Shown in pieces: positions 1-8,764 of a stretch of 64,000 bases of DNA; position 1 is the first letter of the stretch, and each line of letters starts with the position of its first letter. Where the stretch lies: NCBI GenBank assembly GCA_900108205.1, contig FNUU01000001.1, forward strand, positions 234,673 to 298,672. Reading direction: 5' to 3'. The position numbers and the translations under genes are program-made. The notes beneath the pieces were generated by a model. It searched no databases and had not been told where the DNA came from. It was given only the letters and a program-made list of their open reading frames with translations. The stretch comes from Eubacterium ruminantium (GTDB taxonomy: Bacteria; Bacillota; Clostridia; Lachnospirales; Lachnospiraceae).

Positions 1-83
1 AACTTTTTTGCAAAAAAAATGCCTGCTACAGCAAGAATAGCTATAACAAGTATTATGACCGCGACCTTAACTTTCTTATTCAT
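1..83 (-). CDS. N-terminus of a membrane-anchored or secreted protein (partial)
   Basis: Only the first 27 codons are in the window. They encode two or three lysines followed by a long run of Ile, Val, Leu and Ala, then a Lys pair, which is a signal anchor or signal peptide. The ATG at 83-81 is preceded by an AAAGGAG ribosome binding site seven or eight bases upstream. The gene follows rsfS and has its own candidate promoter at about 138-146. In related genomes a LytR/CpsA/Psr (LCP) cell-wall transferase often sits beside rsfS and yqeK, and that would fit the N-terminal anchor. This is inference from position; the visible residues cannot identify the family. Confidence 0.6.
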   Translation of the reverse strand, partial: MNKKVKVAVIILVIAILAVAGIFFAKK

Positions 84-137
84 CTTAATAACTCCTTTCA
101 GCCTCCACGGTTACGCATAAAAAATAAAACCATTTGA

Positions 138-146
138 ATTATAGCA
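138..146 (-). promoter_or_regulatory. Extended -10 promoter element for the gene at 1-83
   Basis: The minus strand reads TGCTATAAT (TG at 146-145, hexamer at 143-138), an extended -10 match. The -35 region is poor. It lies about 55 bases upstream of the start codon at 83, in the 115-bp gap after rsfS. Confidence 0.5.
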
Positions 147-198
147 AACAGCAAAATGATTTGATATATATAAATAATGAATAATTCTTAAAGAATTA

Positions 199-534
199 TT
201 AAGCGATGACCTTTGCATCTTTCCATGTATGGTCAAGATTATAGAATTCTCTCATTTCAGAAGAGAATATATGAACGACGATATCACCATAATCCAGAAG
301 TATCCATCCGCTTTCAGCACGACCTTCTCTTTCCTTCAGAGGCATCTCGGATTCTCTGCATTTTTCTTCAACCACATCACAGAGAGCCTGAAGCTGGTTT
401 TTATTACTTCCGCTTACAATGACAAATGCATCACAAAGAGGTGACAATTCACTTACATCAAGTTTTTTAATATTATATCCCTTCCTGTCAAGAAGTGCAT
501 CACAAATAATATCTAATTCTTTAGTCTTAATCAT
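199..534 (-). CDS. rsfS: Ribosomal silencing factor RsfS
   Basis: RsfS (Iojap/YbeB family) binds ribosomal protein L14 and blocks subunit joining under nutrient limitation. The protein is 111 residues, the usual length for the family. Recognisable segments are CDAFVIVSGSN near residues 32-42, the central EGRAESGWILLDYGDIVVHIF stretch and the C-terminal YNLDHTW, all typical of RsfS. A GTG at 546 would add four residues, but that GTG is part of the GTGAGG Shine-Dalgarno sequence of the ATG at 534, so the ATG is preferred. It is the last gene of the rplU-obgE-nadD-yqeK run, separated from yqeK by about 110 bases that hold a dispersed hairpin repeat. Confidence 0.93.
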   Translation of the reverse strand: MIKTKELDIICDALLDRKGYNIKKLDVSELSPLCDAFVIVSGSNKNQLQALCDVVEEKCRESEMPLKEREGRAESGWILLDYGDIVVHIFSSEMREFYNLDHTWKDAKVIA

Positions 535-580
535 AAAATACCTCACTATTTTTTATAAAATAAATATATATCCAATCACA

Positions 581-619
581 GGAAAAACAAGCAAGAGCAA
601 AACGAGTATTTGTTTTTCC
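581..619 (+). repeat. Dispersed hairpin repeat, family 1 (copy 1)
   Basis: GGAAAAACAA at 581-590 pairs perfectly with TTGTTTTTCC at 610-619 around a 19-base loop containing CGAGTA. The motif TATTTGTTTTTC next to GAAAAACAAGC recurs at 8000-8056 and, in part, at 8729-8748, 51159-51212 and 58518-58562. This copy is on the plus strand; the others read on the minus strand. It lies between yqeK and rsfS. Confidence 0.6.
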
Positions 620-644
620 GGTTCCGCAGGTTTATGAAAACACA

Positions 645-1217
645 TCACTGTTTTGCTGCATTCATATAATAAATATAAGTTTTTTCTGTCATTTCATCAA
701 TAATATCGGTTTTATCCCCTAAGTATTCCAATGTATTTTTCAAAATATGTATAATCGCTTTATCTATATCAACAAATGCTTCCTCGCGTATCTCAGTCAG
801 ATCTCTTATCATTTTCCTGTTTGGTTCGATATAATCAGCAACAAAAATGATCTTATCCATGAGCGTCATTTCCGGTCTGCCGGTAGTATGATAGCAGATT
901 GCATCCAGTATCTCTGTATCGGTCACATTATATTTATTTCTGGCAAAATATGCTCCCAGCTTGCCATGAAGGAGATCAGGATTAAGTCGCTCACTTTTAT
1001 TAATAGGGAGTCCAAGCTTTTCACATTTTTTTAATTTTTCATCAGTAGGAAGACATTTTGCGCAGTCATGCAGCAGTCCTGCAAGTCTTGCCTTCTGAAT
1101 ATCAGCTCTGTATCTCATCGCAAGGCATGCAGCAGTATATTCAACACCTATTGAATGTATATATCTTTTTTCAGTAAGCTTTCCCTTAAGCTTATCCAGC
1201 ATTTCTTTTCTTTCCAT
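645..1217 (-). CDS. yqeK: YqeK family HD-domain nucleotide hydrolase
   Basis: YqeK enzymes are HD-domain hydrolases that split diadenosine tetraphosphate symmetrically, clearing alarmone-like Ap4A. The HD superfamily metal ligands are visible as RYIHSIGVE near residue 20, LLHDCAK near residue 48, and ICYHTTG near residue 105. An upstream ATG at 1280 would add 21 residues but has no ribosome binding site, whereas the ATG at 1217 has AGGAG eight bases upstream and gives 190 residues, the normal YqeK length. It sits directly after nadD, the usual pairing in Firmicutes, and is probably translated from the rplU operon transcript. Confidence 0.92.
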   Translation of the reverse strand: MERKEMLDKLKGKLTEKRYIHSIGVEYTAACLAMRYRADIQKARLAGLLHDCAKCLPTDEKLKKCEKLGLPINKSERLNPDLLHGKLGAYFARNKYNVTDTEILDAICYHTTGRPEMTLMDKIIFVADYIEPNRKMIRDLTEIREEAFVDIDKAIIHILKNTLEYLGDKTDIIDEMTEKTYIYYMNAAKQ

Positions 1218-1286
1218 CTTTATATCTCCTGATACAAATAAACCATCTTCGACATTATCCTGCATATCGATTATAGGCATATATTA

Positions 1287-1901
1287 CTACGCACGATAAA
1301 GTTTTCGTATATCAATATATTTTTTCACGCTTTCAGGAAGGAGTTTCTGCACATCCTCACCTTCAGTTATTTTTTTTCTTATTTCAGAAGAAGAAACCGG
1401 ATTCATTCCGGTATGAAGGAAATCTATCTTTGCATAAGGGTATGTTTTAAGATACTCCTCACGAATGCGAAGCATTTCCTCTTCATCAATATCATCTCTA
1501 ACCGCGGCCAGAAATGTCATATTACGGAATAATTCATCGATCTCTCTCCAATAATACAAGTTATGAAGAGAATCACCGCCAACAATAAAAAAATAATCAT
1601 TCTGATTGTTATTCTTTGCATCATTTTCCTTAAGAAATCTTATAGTATCAATGGTATAGGTTATACCCCCGCGTTTCACTTCGATATCTGAAAGATAAAG
1701 CTTTTTTTGACCTCTTATCGAAAGCTGTATCATATTCATACGGTCTGCATCTGATATTTCCGCATCTTTTTTATAATACGTATCAGAATTAGGCATAATA
1801 AGAACCCTGTCAAGGCTGTACTCATCACGTGCAGCTATGGCAAGGTTTAAATGTCCGTTATGGATTGGATTAAATGAACCGCCCAGAATACCGATCTTCA
1901 T
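1287..1901 (-). CDS. nadD: Nicotinate-nucleotide adenylyltransferase
   Basis: NadD adenylates nicotinate mononucleotide to deamido-NAD in NAD synthesis. The 204-residue protein begins with the nucleotidyltransferase signature GGSFNPIHNGH at residues 7-17, with the HNGH variant of the HxGH motif. It ends with SSSEIRKKI, matching the ISSTxIR motif that contacts ATP. GGAGAG lies upstream of the ATG at 1901. Length and motifs match the family throughout. The gene is between yhbY and yqeK, the common Firmicutes order. Confidence 0.96.
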   Translation of the reverse strand: MKIGILGGSFNPIHNGHLNLAIAARDEYSLDRVLIMPNSDTYYKKDAEISDADRMNMIQLSIRGQKKLYLSDIEVKRGGITYTIDTIRFLKENDAKNNNQNDYFFIVGGDSLHNLYYWREIDELFRNMTFLAAVRDDIDEEEMLRIREEYLKTYPYAKIDFLHTGMNPVSSSEIRKKITEGEDVQKLLPESVKKYIDIRKLYRA

Positions 1902-1936
1902 TAATACTCTCCACTTCTCAGAAATGCAGCCTTTCG

Positions 1937-2230
1937 CTATTTCTTGGGAAACTCGATCACAGGTTTTTCCTGGTTTCTTTTATATAATACTATCTTTCTG
2001 CCGATAACCTGAACCACAGTGCTTCTTGTCCTCTCTGCAAGAGTCTCGGCAATGGTACGAGGATCATCAAGACAGTTCTTCAAAACATTTATCTTAATGA
2101 GTTCTCTTTTTTTAATAGCCTCAGCAACCGACTCGCAAAATTCAGGTGTAAGACTTGCCTTACCAAGACTAAGGATTGGATCCATCGTCATTGCAAGCCC
2201 TTTAAGATAGGCTCTTTCCTTACTTGTCAT
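1937..2230 (-). CDS. yhbY: YhbY-type CRM-domain RNA-binding protein
   Basis: This is a single CRS1/YhbY (CRM) domain of 97 residues, an RNA-binding fold that associates with pre-50S ribosomal particles. Features seen are the N-terminal TSKERAYLKGLA and DPILSLGKASLT segments, and VVQVIGRKIVLYKRN near the C-terminus, where family members have the GxxG-like and IGRxxVLYR motifs. An AAGGGTG ribosome binding site precedes the ATG. Its place between obgE and nadD agrees with a role in large-subunit assembly. Confidence 0.92.
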   Translation of the reverse strand: MTSKERAYLKGLAMTMDPILSLGKASLTPEFCESVAEAIKKRELIKINVLKNCLDDPRTIAETLAERTRSTVVQVIGRKIVLYKRNQEKPVIEFPKK

Positions 2231-2258
2231 AAAATCACCCTTACTCTAAAAATATCAT

Positions 2259-3611
<1,353 letters not shown>

Positions 3612-3617
3612 TTAGAA

Positions 3618-3899
3618 TTATTCAGCAGGATGTACTGAAACCTGCTTTTTGTCTCTTCCAAGTCTTTCGAATCTAACAACACCATCAACTAATGCAAAAA
3701 GTGTATCATCTCCGCCACGTCCTACATTAATTCCCGGGTGAATCTTAGTTCCGCGCTGTCTGTATAAGATATTTCCAGCCTTAACAAACTGTCCGTCTGC
3801 TCTCTTGGCGCCAAGTCTCTTAGACTCAGAATCACGTCCGTTCTTTGAAGAACCAACACCCTTCTTATGAGCAAAGAACTGTAAATCCATTCTTAACAT
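3618..3899 (-). CDS. rpmA: 50S ribosomal protein L27 with cleavable N-terminus
   Basis: L27 lies at the peptidyl-transferase centre. The 93-residue protein shows the family core [15 protein letters not shown] and the [10 protein letters not shown] segment. It carries the Firmicutes N-terminal extension MLRMDLQFF directly before AHKK. In Staphylococcus aureus this extension is removed by Prp between FF and A, and the Prp gene lies just upstream here. GGGAGGTG is placed eight bases before the ATG at 3899. The whole extension is therefore translated. Confidence 0.97.
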   Translation of the reverse strand: MLRMDLQFFAHKKGVGSSKNGRDSESKRLGAKRADGQFVKAGNILYRQRGTKIHPGINVGRGGDDTLFALVDGVVRFERLGRDKKQVSVHPAE

Positions 3900-3904
3900 C
3901 TGTT

Positions 3905-4228
3905 TTACACCTCCCTGATGTAAACTTTCACAAAATTTCGTCCATTTTCCTCAGATATCCTGGATAAACCAAGATAGAGAGAATTTATCAGCAGTTCTGA
4001 AGAACTGCTTACATCGGATACAACCTTAAATTTAAGATTGCCACTTTCAGAAGTTTCACCAACAAATTTATCATCCGTATACTTTTCAATAGAATTGATA
4101 GTATTGATGACCAGTGAACTTACCGCACTGCAAATGATATCTTTGCCCTTTGCAGCATACCCTGCGTGACCCTTAACTGAAAATCCGAAAATCAAATCAT
4201 CTTTTTTGTAAAAAACCGCTTTAATCAT
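3905..4228 (-). CDS. prp: Ribosomal-processing cysteine protease Prp
   Basis: Prp (YsxB family) is a cysteine protease that removes the N-terminal extension of L27. The 107-residue protein has the catalytic His in GHAGYAAKG (about residues 20-28) and the catalytic Cys in [10 protein letters not shown] (about 31-40), matching the family signature. The gene is wedged between rplU and rpmA with two to five bases between genes. There is no clear Shine-Dalgarno sequence before its ATG, so translation is probably coupled to rplU. Confidence 0.94.
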   Translation of the reverse strand: MIKAVFYKKDDLIFGFSVKGHAGYAAKGKDIICSAVSSLVINTINSIEKYTDDKFVGETSESGNLKFKVVSDVSSSSELLINSLYLGLSRISEENGRNFVKVYIREV

Positions 4229-4230
4229 GA

Positions 4231-4536
4231 TTATGCATTGATTGAATCGATCTTTACAAGTGTAAATGGCTGTCTGTGACCATTCTTCTTGTGATATCCT
4301 GACTTTGGCTTATACTTGTAAACAACAACCTTCTTAGCCTTGCCTTCTCCAAGTACTGTAGCCTTTACAGTAGCGCTCTTTGCAGCATCACCACAGATAA
4401 TATCTGAATCATTATTAACAACGACAACATCAAAAGTAACTGTTGCGTCCTTCTCTGCATTAAGCTTTTCTACCTTAATGATATCTCCTTCAGATACCTT
4501 GTACTGCTTTCCGCCTGTAGCTATAATTGCGTACAT
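4231..4536 (-). CDS. rplU: 50S ribosomal protein L21
   Basis: The protein starts MYAIIATGGKQYKV and contains KYKPKSGYHKKNGHRQ, both diagnostic of L21. It is 101 residues, the family length. The reading frame is open for 35 more codons upstream, but AGGAGG lies just before the ATG at 4536 and the upstream part falls in the non-coding leader. It is the first gene of the ribosome-biogenesis operon, downstream of a near-perfect sigma-A promoter. Confidence 0.97.
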   Translation of the reverse strand: MYAIIATGGKQYKVSEGDIIKVEKLNAEKDATVTFDVVVVNNDSDIICGDAAKSATVKATVLGEGKAKKVVVYKYKPKSGYHKKNGHRQPFTLVKIDSINA

Positions 4537-4617
4537 ATGGTTTCCTCCTATCATCATTACTCGCCAACTTTGGCGGCACCTTTTCGGCGCACTTTCAGCC
4601 TCGTTGTGCGGCACACT
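4537..4617 (-). ncRNA. Structured 5' leader of rplU (L21 leader type)
   Basis: The transcript predicted from the promoter at 4623-4651 has an 80-base GC-rich leader in an otherwise AT-rich area. Two adjacent hairpins can be drawn: GGCGC/GCACC (4586-4590 with 4576-4580) around a TTTTC loop, and CGCC/GGCG (4562-4565 with 4572-4575) around a six-base loop. Firmicutes have an Rfam L21 leader at this position, thought to mediate autoregulation. Membership is inferred from location and structure, not from a covariance search. Confidence 0.6.
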
Positions 4618-4622
4618 TTGAT

Positions 4623-4651
4623 AATATAGCATTTGCGTCAAATTATGTCAA
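4623..4651 (-). promoter_or_regulatory. Sigma-A promoter of the rplU operon
   Basis: On the minus strand a perfect TTGACA (4651-4646) is followed after 17 bases by TATATT (4628-4623). Transcription would start near 4616, about 80 bases before rplU. Confidence 0.85.
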
Positions 4652-4760
4652 GCAGATTTTATATTATGCTGCAACAGATTTAATTTTTTAACAACATATC
4701 GACCACAGATATTACCCAGATTTAATTTGAAGCAAATAAAATTATTTTTTTACAACTATT

Positions 4761-5966
4761 TTATAATTTGATACCTGCCAGCCCTTCCTCATCCTGACGC
4801 ATTTTTGTTCTAATGATACCACCGACAAGGAATAAAGGAAGGAAATAATAATTAAGCTTATTTATTCCCAGAGGCAGCAGACATACCATATATACTATAA
4901 ATTCAATTATATTATATTTATTTAATACCGGTTCTTCTTTCAAAAACAATACAAAAGGAATGATTGTAAACATAAGAACCAGGCCGTCCAGATTTCCATT
5001 TATAAGTACCATCAACCAAATGATAAGCATTAATGACTGTGACTTAGTCAGCCTGACCAACGGACGTTTCGTAAAAGCAGCCAATACATCAAGAACAATA
5101 AATAAAACACAGATTAACATAGCTATATTACGAACAACCAGCTCTAAAGCAGTCATATCGGTTCCGTAAGTCAAAAGAATATCGAACCATGTAAAGAGTC
5201 CCGGCAGATCATCCATAATTATAAGCGGAATTATGGTTACAAGTATGGCATATATAAATGCTTTAATTATATCCTTAACACGCTTCTCTTTTATAAGTAA
5301 TACTCCCAAAAATGCAGGATAAAGTTTAAAGCCAAAAGCAATTGCCAATGCCAATATAGACAGTTCCCTGAGTATACGATTTGAAGATTCGTGATACAGA
5401 TAAAAAAACAACGTTATCCCAAAAGGAAGAAGAACTATATTCCCGCGTTCCATCGCCTGAAGCATCGGAAATGTAAAAAACAGACAAAAAATCACCAGGT
5501 TTGATTTAGGCATTGAAAACTTTTGCATAAGAAATACAAAAAACAAAACAGACACGAGGAATGTAAATAAAAACAACAACATACATGTCTGATGCAGACG
5601 TATATCATTTGGAGTACCAACAAGACGAATTGCTTCTTCATGGGAATAAGGCAGAACACTCAGGTCATTTAGTGGAACAAATGAGAAAAGCACATAAAAG
5701 AAAAGGTTTGCCAATGGTGGATATAATACAGAAAAATCTTTATACGGATGTTTTGTATGGACTTCTATTAATGAGTTAAAAAAGTCCATTAAACAATCAT
5801 TATAATCCGGGAAAAAAAATATTTTTATTAATTTTCCTTTTGAAATAAGTATAACCAATATAGCTGTAACTACAGAAATAAGAGTTAAAAAAGCATATAA
5901 AGAAGTTGTATTGATTTTCTTAGCTTTCACCTTAAAGTTGCCCTCCCAAGGACGTAATTTATACAT
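4761..5966 (-). CDS. Multi-pass membrane glycosyltransferase, GT87/DUF2029-like
   Basis: This is a 401-residue protein with roughly nine or ten hydrophobic segments. After the first membrane span comes an outward loop with FPDYNDCLMDFFN and then LYPPLANLFFY, the acidic-loop plus YPP arrangement of GT-C enzymes such as the GT87 polyprenyl-phosphate-sugar mannosyltransferases. A later MERGNIV segment is also typical. It probably adds a sugar from a lipid-linked donor on the outer face of the membrane; donor and acceptor cannot be read. The ribosome binding site is weak (GGAATGATTC). It is 22 bases downstream of a small membrane protein gene and likely co-transcribed with it. Confidence 0.72.
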   Translation of the reverse strand: MYKLRPWEGNFKVKAKKINTTSLYAFLTLISVVTAILVILISKGKLIKIFFFPDYNDCLMDFFNSLIEVHTKHPYKDFSVLYPPLANLFFYVLFSFVPLNDLSVLPYSHEEAIRLVGTPNDIRLHQTCMLLFLFTFLVSVLFFVFLMQKFSMPKSNLVIFCLFFTFPMLQAMERGNIVLLPFGITLFFYLYHESSNRILRELSILALAIAFGFKLYPAFLGVLLIKEKRVKDIIKAFIYAILVTIIPLIIMDDLPGLFTWFDILLTYGTDMTALELVVRNIAMLICVLFIVLDVLAAFTKRPLVRLTKSQSLMLIIWLMVLINGNLDGLVLMFTIIPFVLFLKEEPVLNKYNIIEFIVYMVCLLPLGINKLNYYFLPLFLVGGIIRTKMRQDEEGLAGIKL

Positions 5967-5988
5967 GAATCATTCCGGGCAGAATGTT

Positions 5989-6657
5989 TTATTTTTTCCG
6001 AATATTATTCTGCGCCATTTTTTTTGAAATATGCTCCTTAACAGAAACAGTTATAAATATTATCATGCTTATACTTATAAGTATATATAAAATTTCAATA
6101 ATATTTCCTCTCCAATATGAACTGTCAGTCTTGGCATCCTTATAAGTAAGGACTATATTCAGAACCCTCGTCATAACTCCCAGAAGAGCCGATATTCCGG
6201 AAATAAGAATTATAACCGTACCAAAGCCTCTTTTCTTTGTAAAAAACGTAAGTGCTGTCATCGCAAGAAGACAAAGTGTAAGAATTATCAGACTTACCGA
6301 ATAAAGAGCATCAAAAACATAATATGCTTTTTCTTTGACTTCATTTATATCTCTTCCACCTGTAACTCTTTTGCCCAGCTTAAATTCATCTGTCAGATAA
6401 TTAAAATTATTGATAAATTCAATACTTTTAAATGTAAAATATAAGGTTACCCCTGCAAATGTATATTCTCTGTAGCCCATAAAAGCAAACACCGCCACAA
6501 CGGCAGACATAACCAGGAGAATTATCATTTCGAAGCTTTTATAACCCCGGGCTGTTGAAAGATATTTCATGGTTTCATATATCCAATACAAAAAGCACAC
6601 TGAGGCCTGTACACCGGTCATTATCAGTGATATATCAATCTTTTTTTTCTTTGCCAT
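5989..6657 (-). CDS. Six-helix membrane protein of unknown function
   Basis: I do not recognise a named family. The 222-residue protein begins MAKKKKIDIS and has about six hydrophobic segments with a polar loop after the third (GKRVTGGRDINEVKEKAY). GGGGAGGG lies six bases before the ATG at 6657; an upstream in-frame TTG is part of that ribosome binding site. The order and spacing of helices, the basic start, the polar loop and the WRGN/FWAT segment before the last helix parallel the next gene (6763-7959), so the two look like tandem paralogues. This one lacks the repeat tail. The neighbour downstream is the GT87-like transferase. Confidence 0.75.
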   Translation of the reverse strand: MAKKKKIDISLIMTGVQASVCFLYWIYETMKYLSTARGYKSFEMIILLVMSAVVAVFAFMGYREYTFAGVTLYFTFKSIEFINNFNYLTDEFKLGKRVTGGRDINEVKEKAYYVFDALYSVSLIILTLCLLAMTALTFFTKKRGFGTVIILISGISALLGVMTRVLNIVLTYKDAKTDSSYWRGNIIEILYILISISMIIFITVSVKEHISKKMAQNNIRKK

Positions 6658-6762
6658 AATAACCCTCCCCAATAATACGCTTTACCTTTACCGGTGATAC
6701 TTCCGGTATTGTTAACCTGCTTCTACCCCATTTATCATTGCAGTCGTTGTCATACATCTACC

Positions 6763-7075
6763 CTATGTATTATTTCCGATGTTATTATTCTGCGCCTGAC
6801 CATATGCATTATTGCCGGTGCTATTATTCTGCGTCTGACCATATGCATTATTGCCGGTGCTATTATTCTGCGCCTGACCATATGCATTATTAACGGTACT
6901 ATTATTCTGTGTCTGACCATATGCATTATTACCGGTACTATTATTCTGTGTCTGACCATATGTATTATTGCCGGTGCTATTATTCTGCGCCTGACCATAT
7001 GTATTATTTCCGGTGCTATTATTCTGCGTCTGACCATATGCATTATTGCCGGTACTATTATGCTGTGCCTGTATA
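6763..7075 (-). repeat. 39-bp tandem repeat array inside a CDS
   Basis: About eight copies of a 39-bp unit encode the 13-residue repeats of the 398-residue membrane protein. Units differ mainly at alternating Ala/Thr and Gln codons. The length keeps the reading frame whatever the copy number, so the array could expand or contract without inactivating the gene. Confidence 0.9.
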
Positions 7076-7959
7076 TATGGATTTCCCTGCTGCATCCTCA
7101 TTCCCGGACGTGACGGACTCATATGATATGGATCCTGTTCAGCATTCATAGGGAAAGGATTATTTACCGGACTCGACATACCGTAAGGATTGACATTATT
7201 TGTGCCCCTCATATTCATATTCCCATAAGCAGGATTATTGCCACCCATATATGAAGCACCAAAATTCGGATTGTACGCATTCGGATTATAATTATTCTGC
7301 CCATAATTCATACCATTCACTGCCGGTAAACTTGTTTTTGCCGAACCACAGGCTCCAAGCAGTAAAAGCATCTCTCCGAAAAAAAGAAGATATGTAAATA
7401 TCCTGGTAGCCCAGAAGTGTCCGTCCATATTAGTGCCATATTTAGTATGTGTTTCAATATTATGTATCAATAATATGGTAATTCCGGTAAAGAGGAAAAT
7501 GTAAATTATAACAATGAAAAATGTTGATATATTCGCAACAGTTCTGGTATCAGTTACAAATACAAGAATAGCCATTATGAGAAATAGAAAACCAAAAACA
7601 TAGTAATAATAAGGCATTAATCCCTGCGCCAGTTCGGTTATCTTGTAATCCAGTTCGTCGGATTCTGATTTGAAGACTTCTTTAATCATAAAATTATATG
7701 ATTTAATACTTCTGCTGTAATTAATGATCTGAATCACAATATATACAAACGACGCTGCAACAACGCATTTTTTAAGGCCAAGGCAAGCAAAAAGAATCAA
7801 TGCTACACCAACTATCAGGAAAAAAATCACCAGTGTTTTTTCAATTTCTTTCAATTTTTCAAATTCTTCAATCACAACATATACTCGTTGTGAAAGAATC
7901 ATCAATGCGCCAATTATAACTACGATCAGTGATGCTCCGATTTTTCTCTGTTCTGCCAT
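6763..7959 (-). CDS. Membrane protein with Asn/Gln/Gly-rich tandem-repeat tail
   Basis: No known family is recognised. Residues 1 to about 215 hold six hydrophobic helices starting MAEQRKIGASL. The remaining 180 residues are low-complexity, rich in Asn, Gly, Tyr, Gln and Met. They end in seven full and one partial copies of a 13-residue unit of the type NNSTGNNAYGQ(A/T)Q. A GGAGGGGG ribosome binding site decides the ATG at 7959 over an upstream in-frame start. The tail should be cytoplasmic or extracellular and disordered; by analogy it could drive clustering or binding to polymers, but this is speculation. It has its own promoter and a hairpin repeat in its 5' region. Confidence 0.75.
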   Translation of the reverse strand: MAEQRKIGASLIVVIIGALMILSQRVYVVIEEFEKLKEIEKTLVIFFLIVGVALILFACLGLKKCVVAASFVYIVIQIINYSRSIKSYNFMIKEVFKSESDELDYKITELAQGLMPYYYYVFGFLFLIMAILVFVTDTRTVANISTFFIVIIYIFLFTGITILLIHNIETHTKYGTNMDGHFWATRIFTYLLFFGEMLLLLGACGSAKTSLPAVNGMNYGQNNYNPNAYNPNFGASYMGGNNPAYGNMNMRGTNNVNPYGMSSPVNNPFPMNAEQDPYHMSPSRPGMRMQQGNPYIQAQHNSTGNNAYGQTQNNSTGNNTYGQAQNNSTGNNTYGQTQNNSTGNNAYGQTQNNSTVNNAYGQAQNNSTGNNAYGQTQNNSTGNNAYGQAQNNNIGNNT

Positions 7960-7999
7960 AAAAGCCCCCTCCTTACAAATACTCACACATCCCCAGTAA

Positions 8000-8056
8000 C
8001 TTATCAAGAAAAACAAATATTCACTTCGACCCCTAGCTTGTTTTTCTTCTGATAAG
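8000..8056 (-). repeat. Dispersed hairpin repeat, family 1 (copy 2, full)
   Basis: CTTATCA-GAAGAAAAACAA (minus strand, 8056-8038) pairs with TTGTTTTTCTT-GATAAG at the other end, a stem of about 18 pairs around a loop with TCGAAGTGAAT. It lies immediately downstream of the extended -10 at 8057-8065, hence at the very 5' end of the transcript of the 398-residue protein. Confidence 0.75.
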
Positions 8057-8065
8057 ATTATATCA
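8057..8065 (-). promoter_or_regulatory. Extended -10 promoter for the repeat-tail membrane protein
   Basis: The minus strand reads TGATATAAT (8065-8057), an extended -10 with a perfect TATAAT. The -35 region is weak. The predicted start of transcription falls at the edge of the hairpin repeat. Confidence 0.6.
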
Positions 8066-8093
8066 CAGTAAATAAATTTATAAACCTGAAAAA

Positions 8094-8714
8094 CTATAAT
8101 TCATCCGGAGAATTATAATTATTATATTTCGTATCATCCTCCGGCTTATATATAGCCACATTTGAAAGTCCCTTCCGGATATCTCTCAGTCTGTAATTTC
8201 CTTGATCAATTGCAGAAATGACATTTTCCAATACGCTTACAGAATATATACTTGCCAGCGGCTGAAGTCCTCTTTCCTTAGTCTCTGCATATAAGATATC
8301 TTCACCTCTGTAGCTTTCAATTATATTTATGATTTCTTTCTTGTCATATTTTATCATGTCGCACGCAAGAAAAAGTACTGCATCACAAGCATCCTCTTCG
8401 GCACATTTAAGAACCGAAGCAATCCCTCCGATAGGGCCTATATCTTTATAAATATCATTTACCGAGATATATCCATCTCTTTTGATATCCTGATCCTCTC
8501 GTACAGAAAGATATCTTTGAAAGATTTTTTTTCGGACCATATCTCCTGATATATTTTCTCTATCCAAATGCTTTTTAGCTTCGTCGGCTTCATCACATAT
8601 TTTATTCAGAAATGTTCTTCCATCTCCTTTTATTATGACAGAGTGTTTAGATTGTCCCATTCTCGTTGAATGTCCGCCTGCCATAACAGCAACTGCAAAT
8701 CTGTATTCTTTCAT
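8094..8714 (-). CDS. mobA: Molybdenum cofactor guanylyltransferase MobA
   Basis: MobA joins GMP to molybdopterin to make the guanine dinucleotide form used by formate dehydrogenase. The 206-residue protein starts with the nucleotidyltransferase signature VMAGGHSTRMGQSKH near residues 10-24. Further family features are DIGPIGGIASVL near residue 91 and LFLACDMIKYD near residue 115, where the metal-binding Asp lies. AAGGAA precedes the ATG. It is the last gene of the molybdenum block, 50 bases after moaC. Confidence 0.9.
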   Translation of the reverse strand: MKEYRFAVAVMAGGHSTRMGQSKHSVIIKGDGRTFLNKICDEADEAKKHLDRENISGDMVRKKIFQRYLSVREDQDIKRDGYISVNDIYKDIGPIGGIASVLKCAEEDACDAVLFLACDMIKYDKKEIINIIESYRGEDILYAETKERGLQPLASIYSVSVLENVISAIDQGNYRLRDIRKGLSNVAIYKPEDDTKYNNYNSPDEL

Positions 8715-8728
8715 ATATGTTCCTTATG

Positions 8729-8748
8729 CTTGTTTTTATTCTGATAAG
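8729..8748 (-). repeat. Dispersed hairpin repeat, family 1 (half copy)
   Basis: The minus strand CTTATCAGAATAAAAACAAG matches the 5' arm of the full copy at 8000-8056 with one substitution; the 3' arm is missing. It lies between moaC and mobA. Confidence 0.55.
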
Positions 8749-8764
8749 ATACCGGTGCAACTGT

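Noticed and set aside
6750..7151. Several open frames and a CRISPR-like regular repeat at 6763-7075
   Set aside because: The 39-bp period has no spacers and lies in frame within a coding sequence; the repeat keeps all six frames open. It is a coding tandem repeat, not CRISPR.
8729..8748. Terminator between moaC and mobA
   Set aside because: The inverted sequence is incomplete; only one arm of the repeat family is present, so no useful stem with a T-tail forms on the minus strand.
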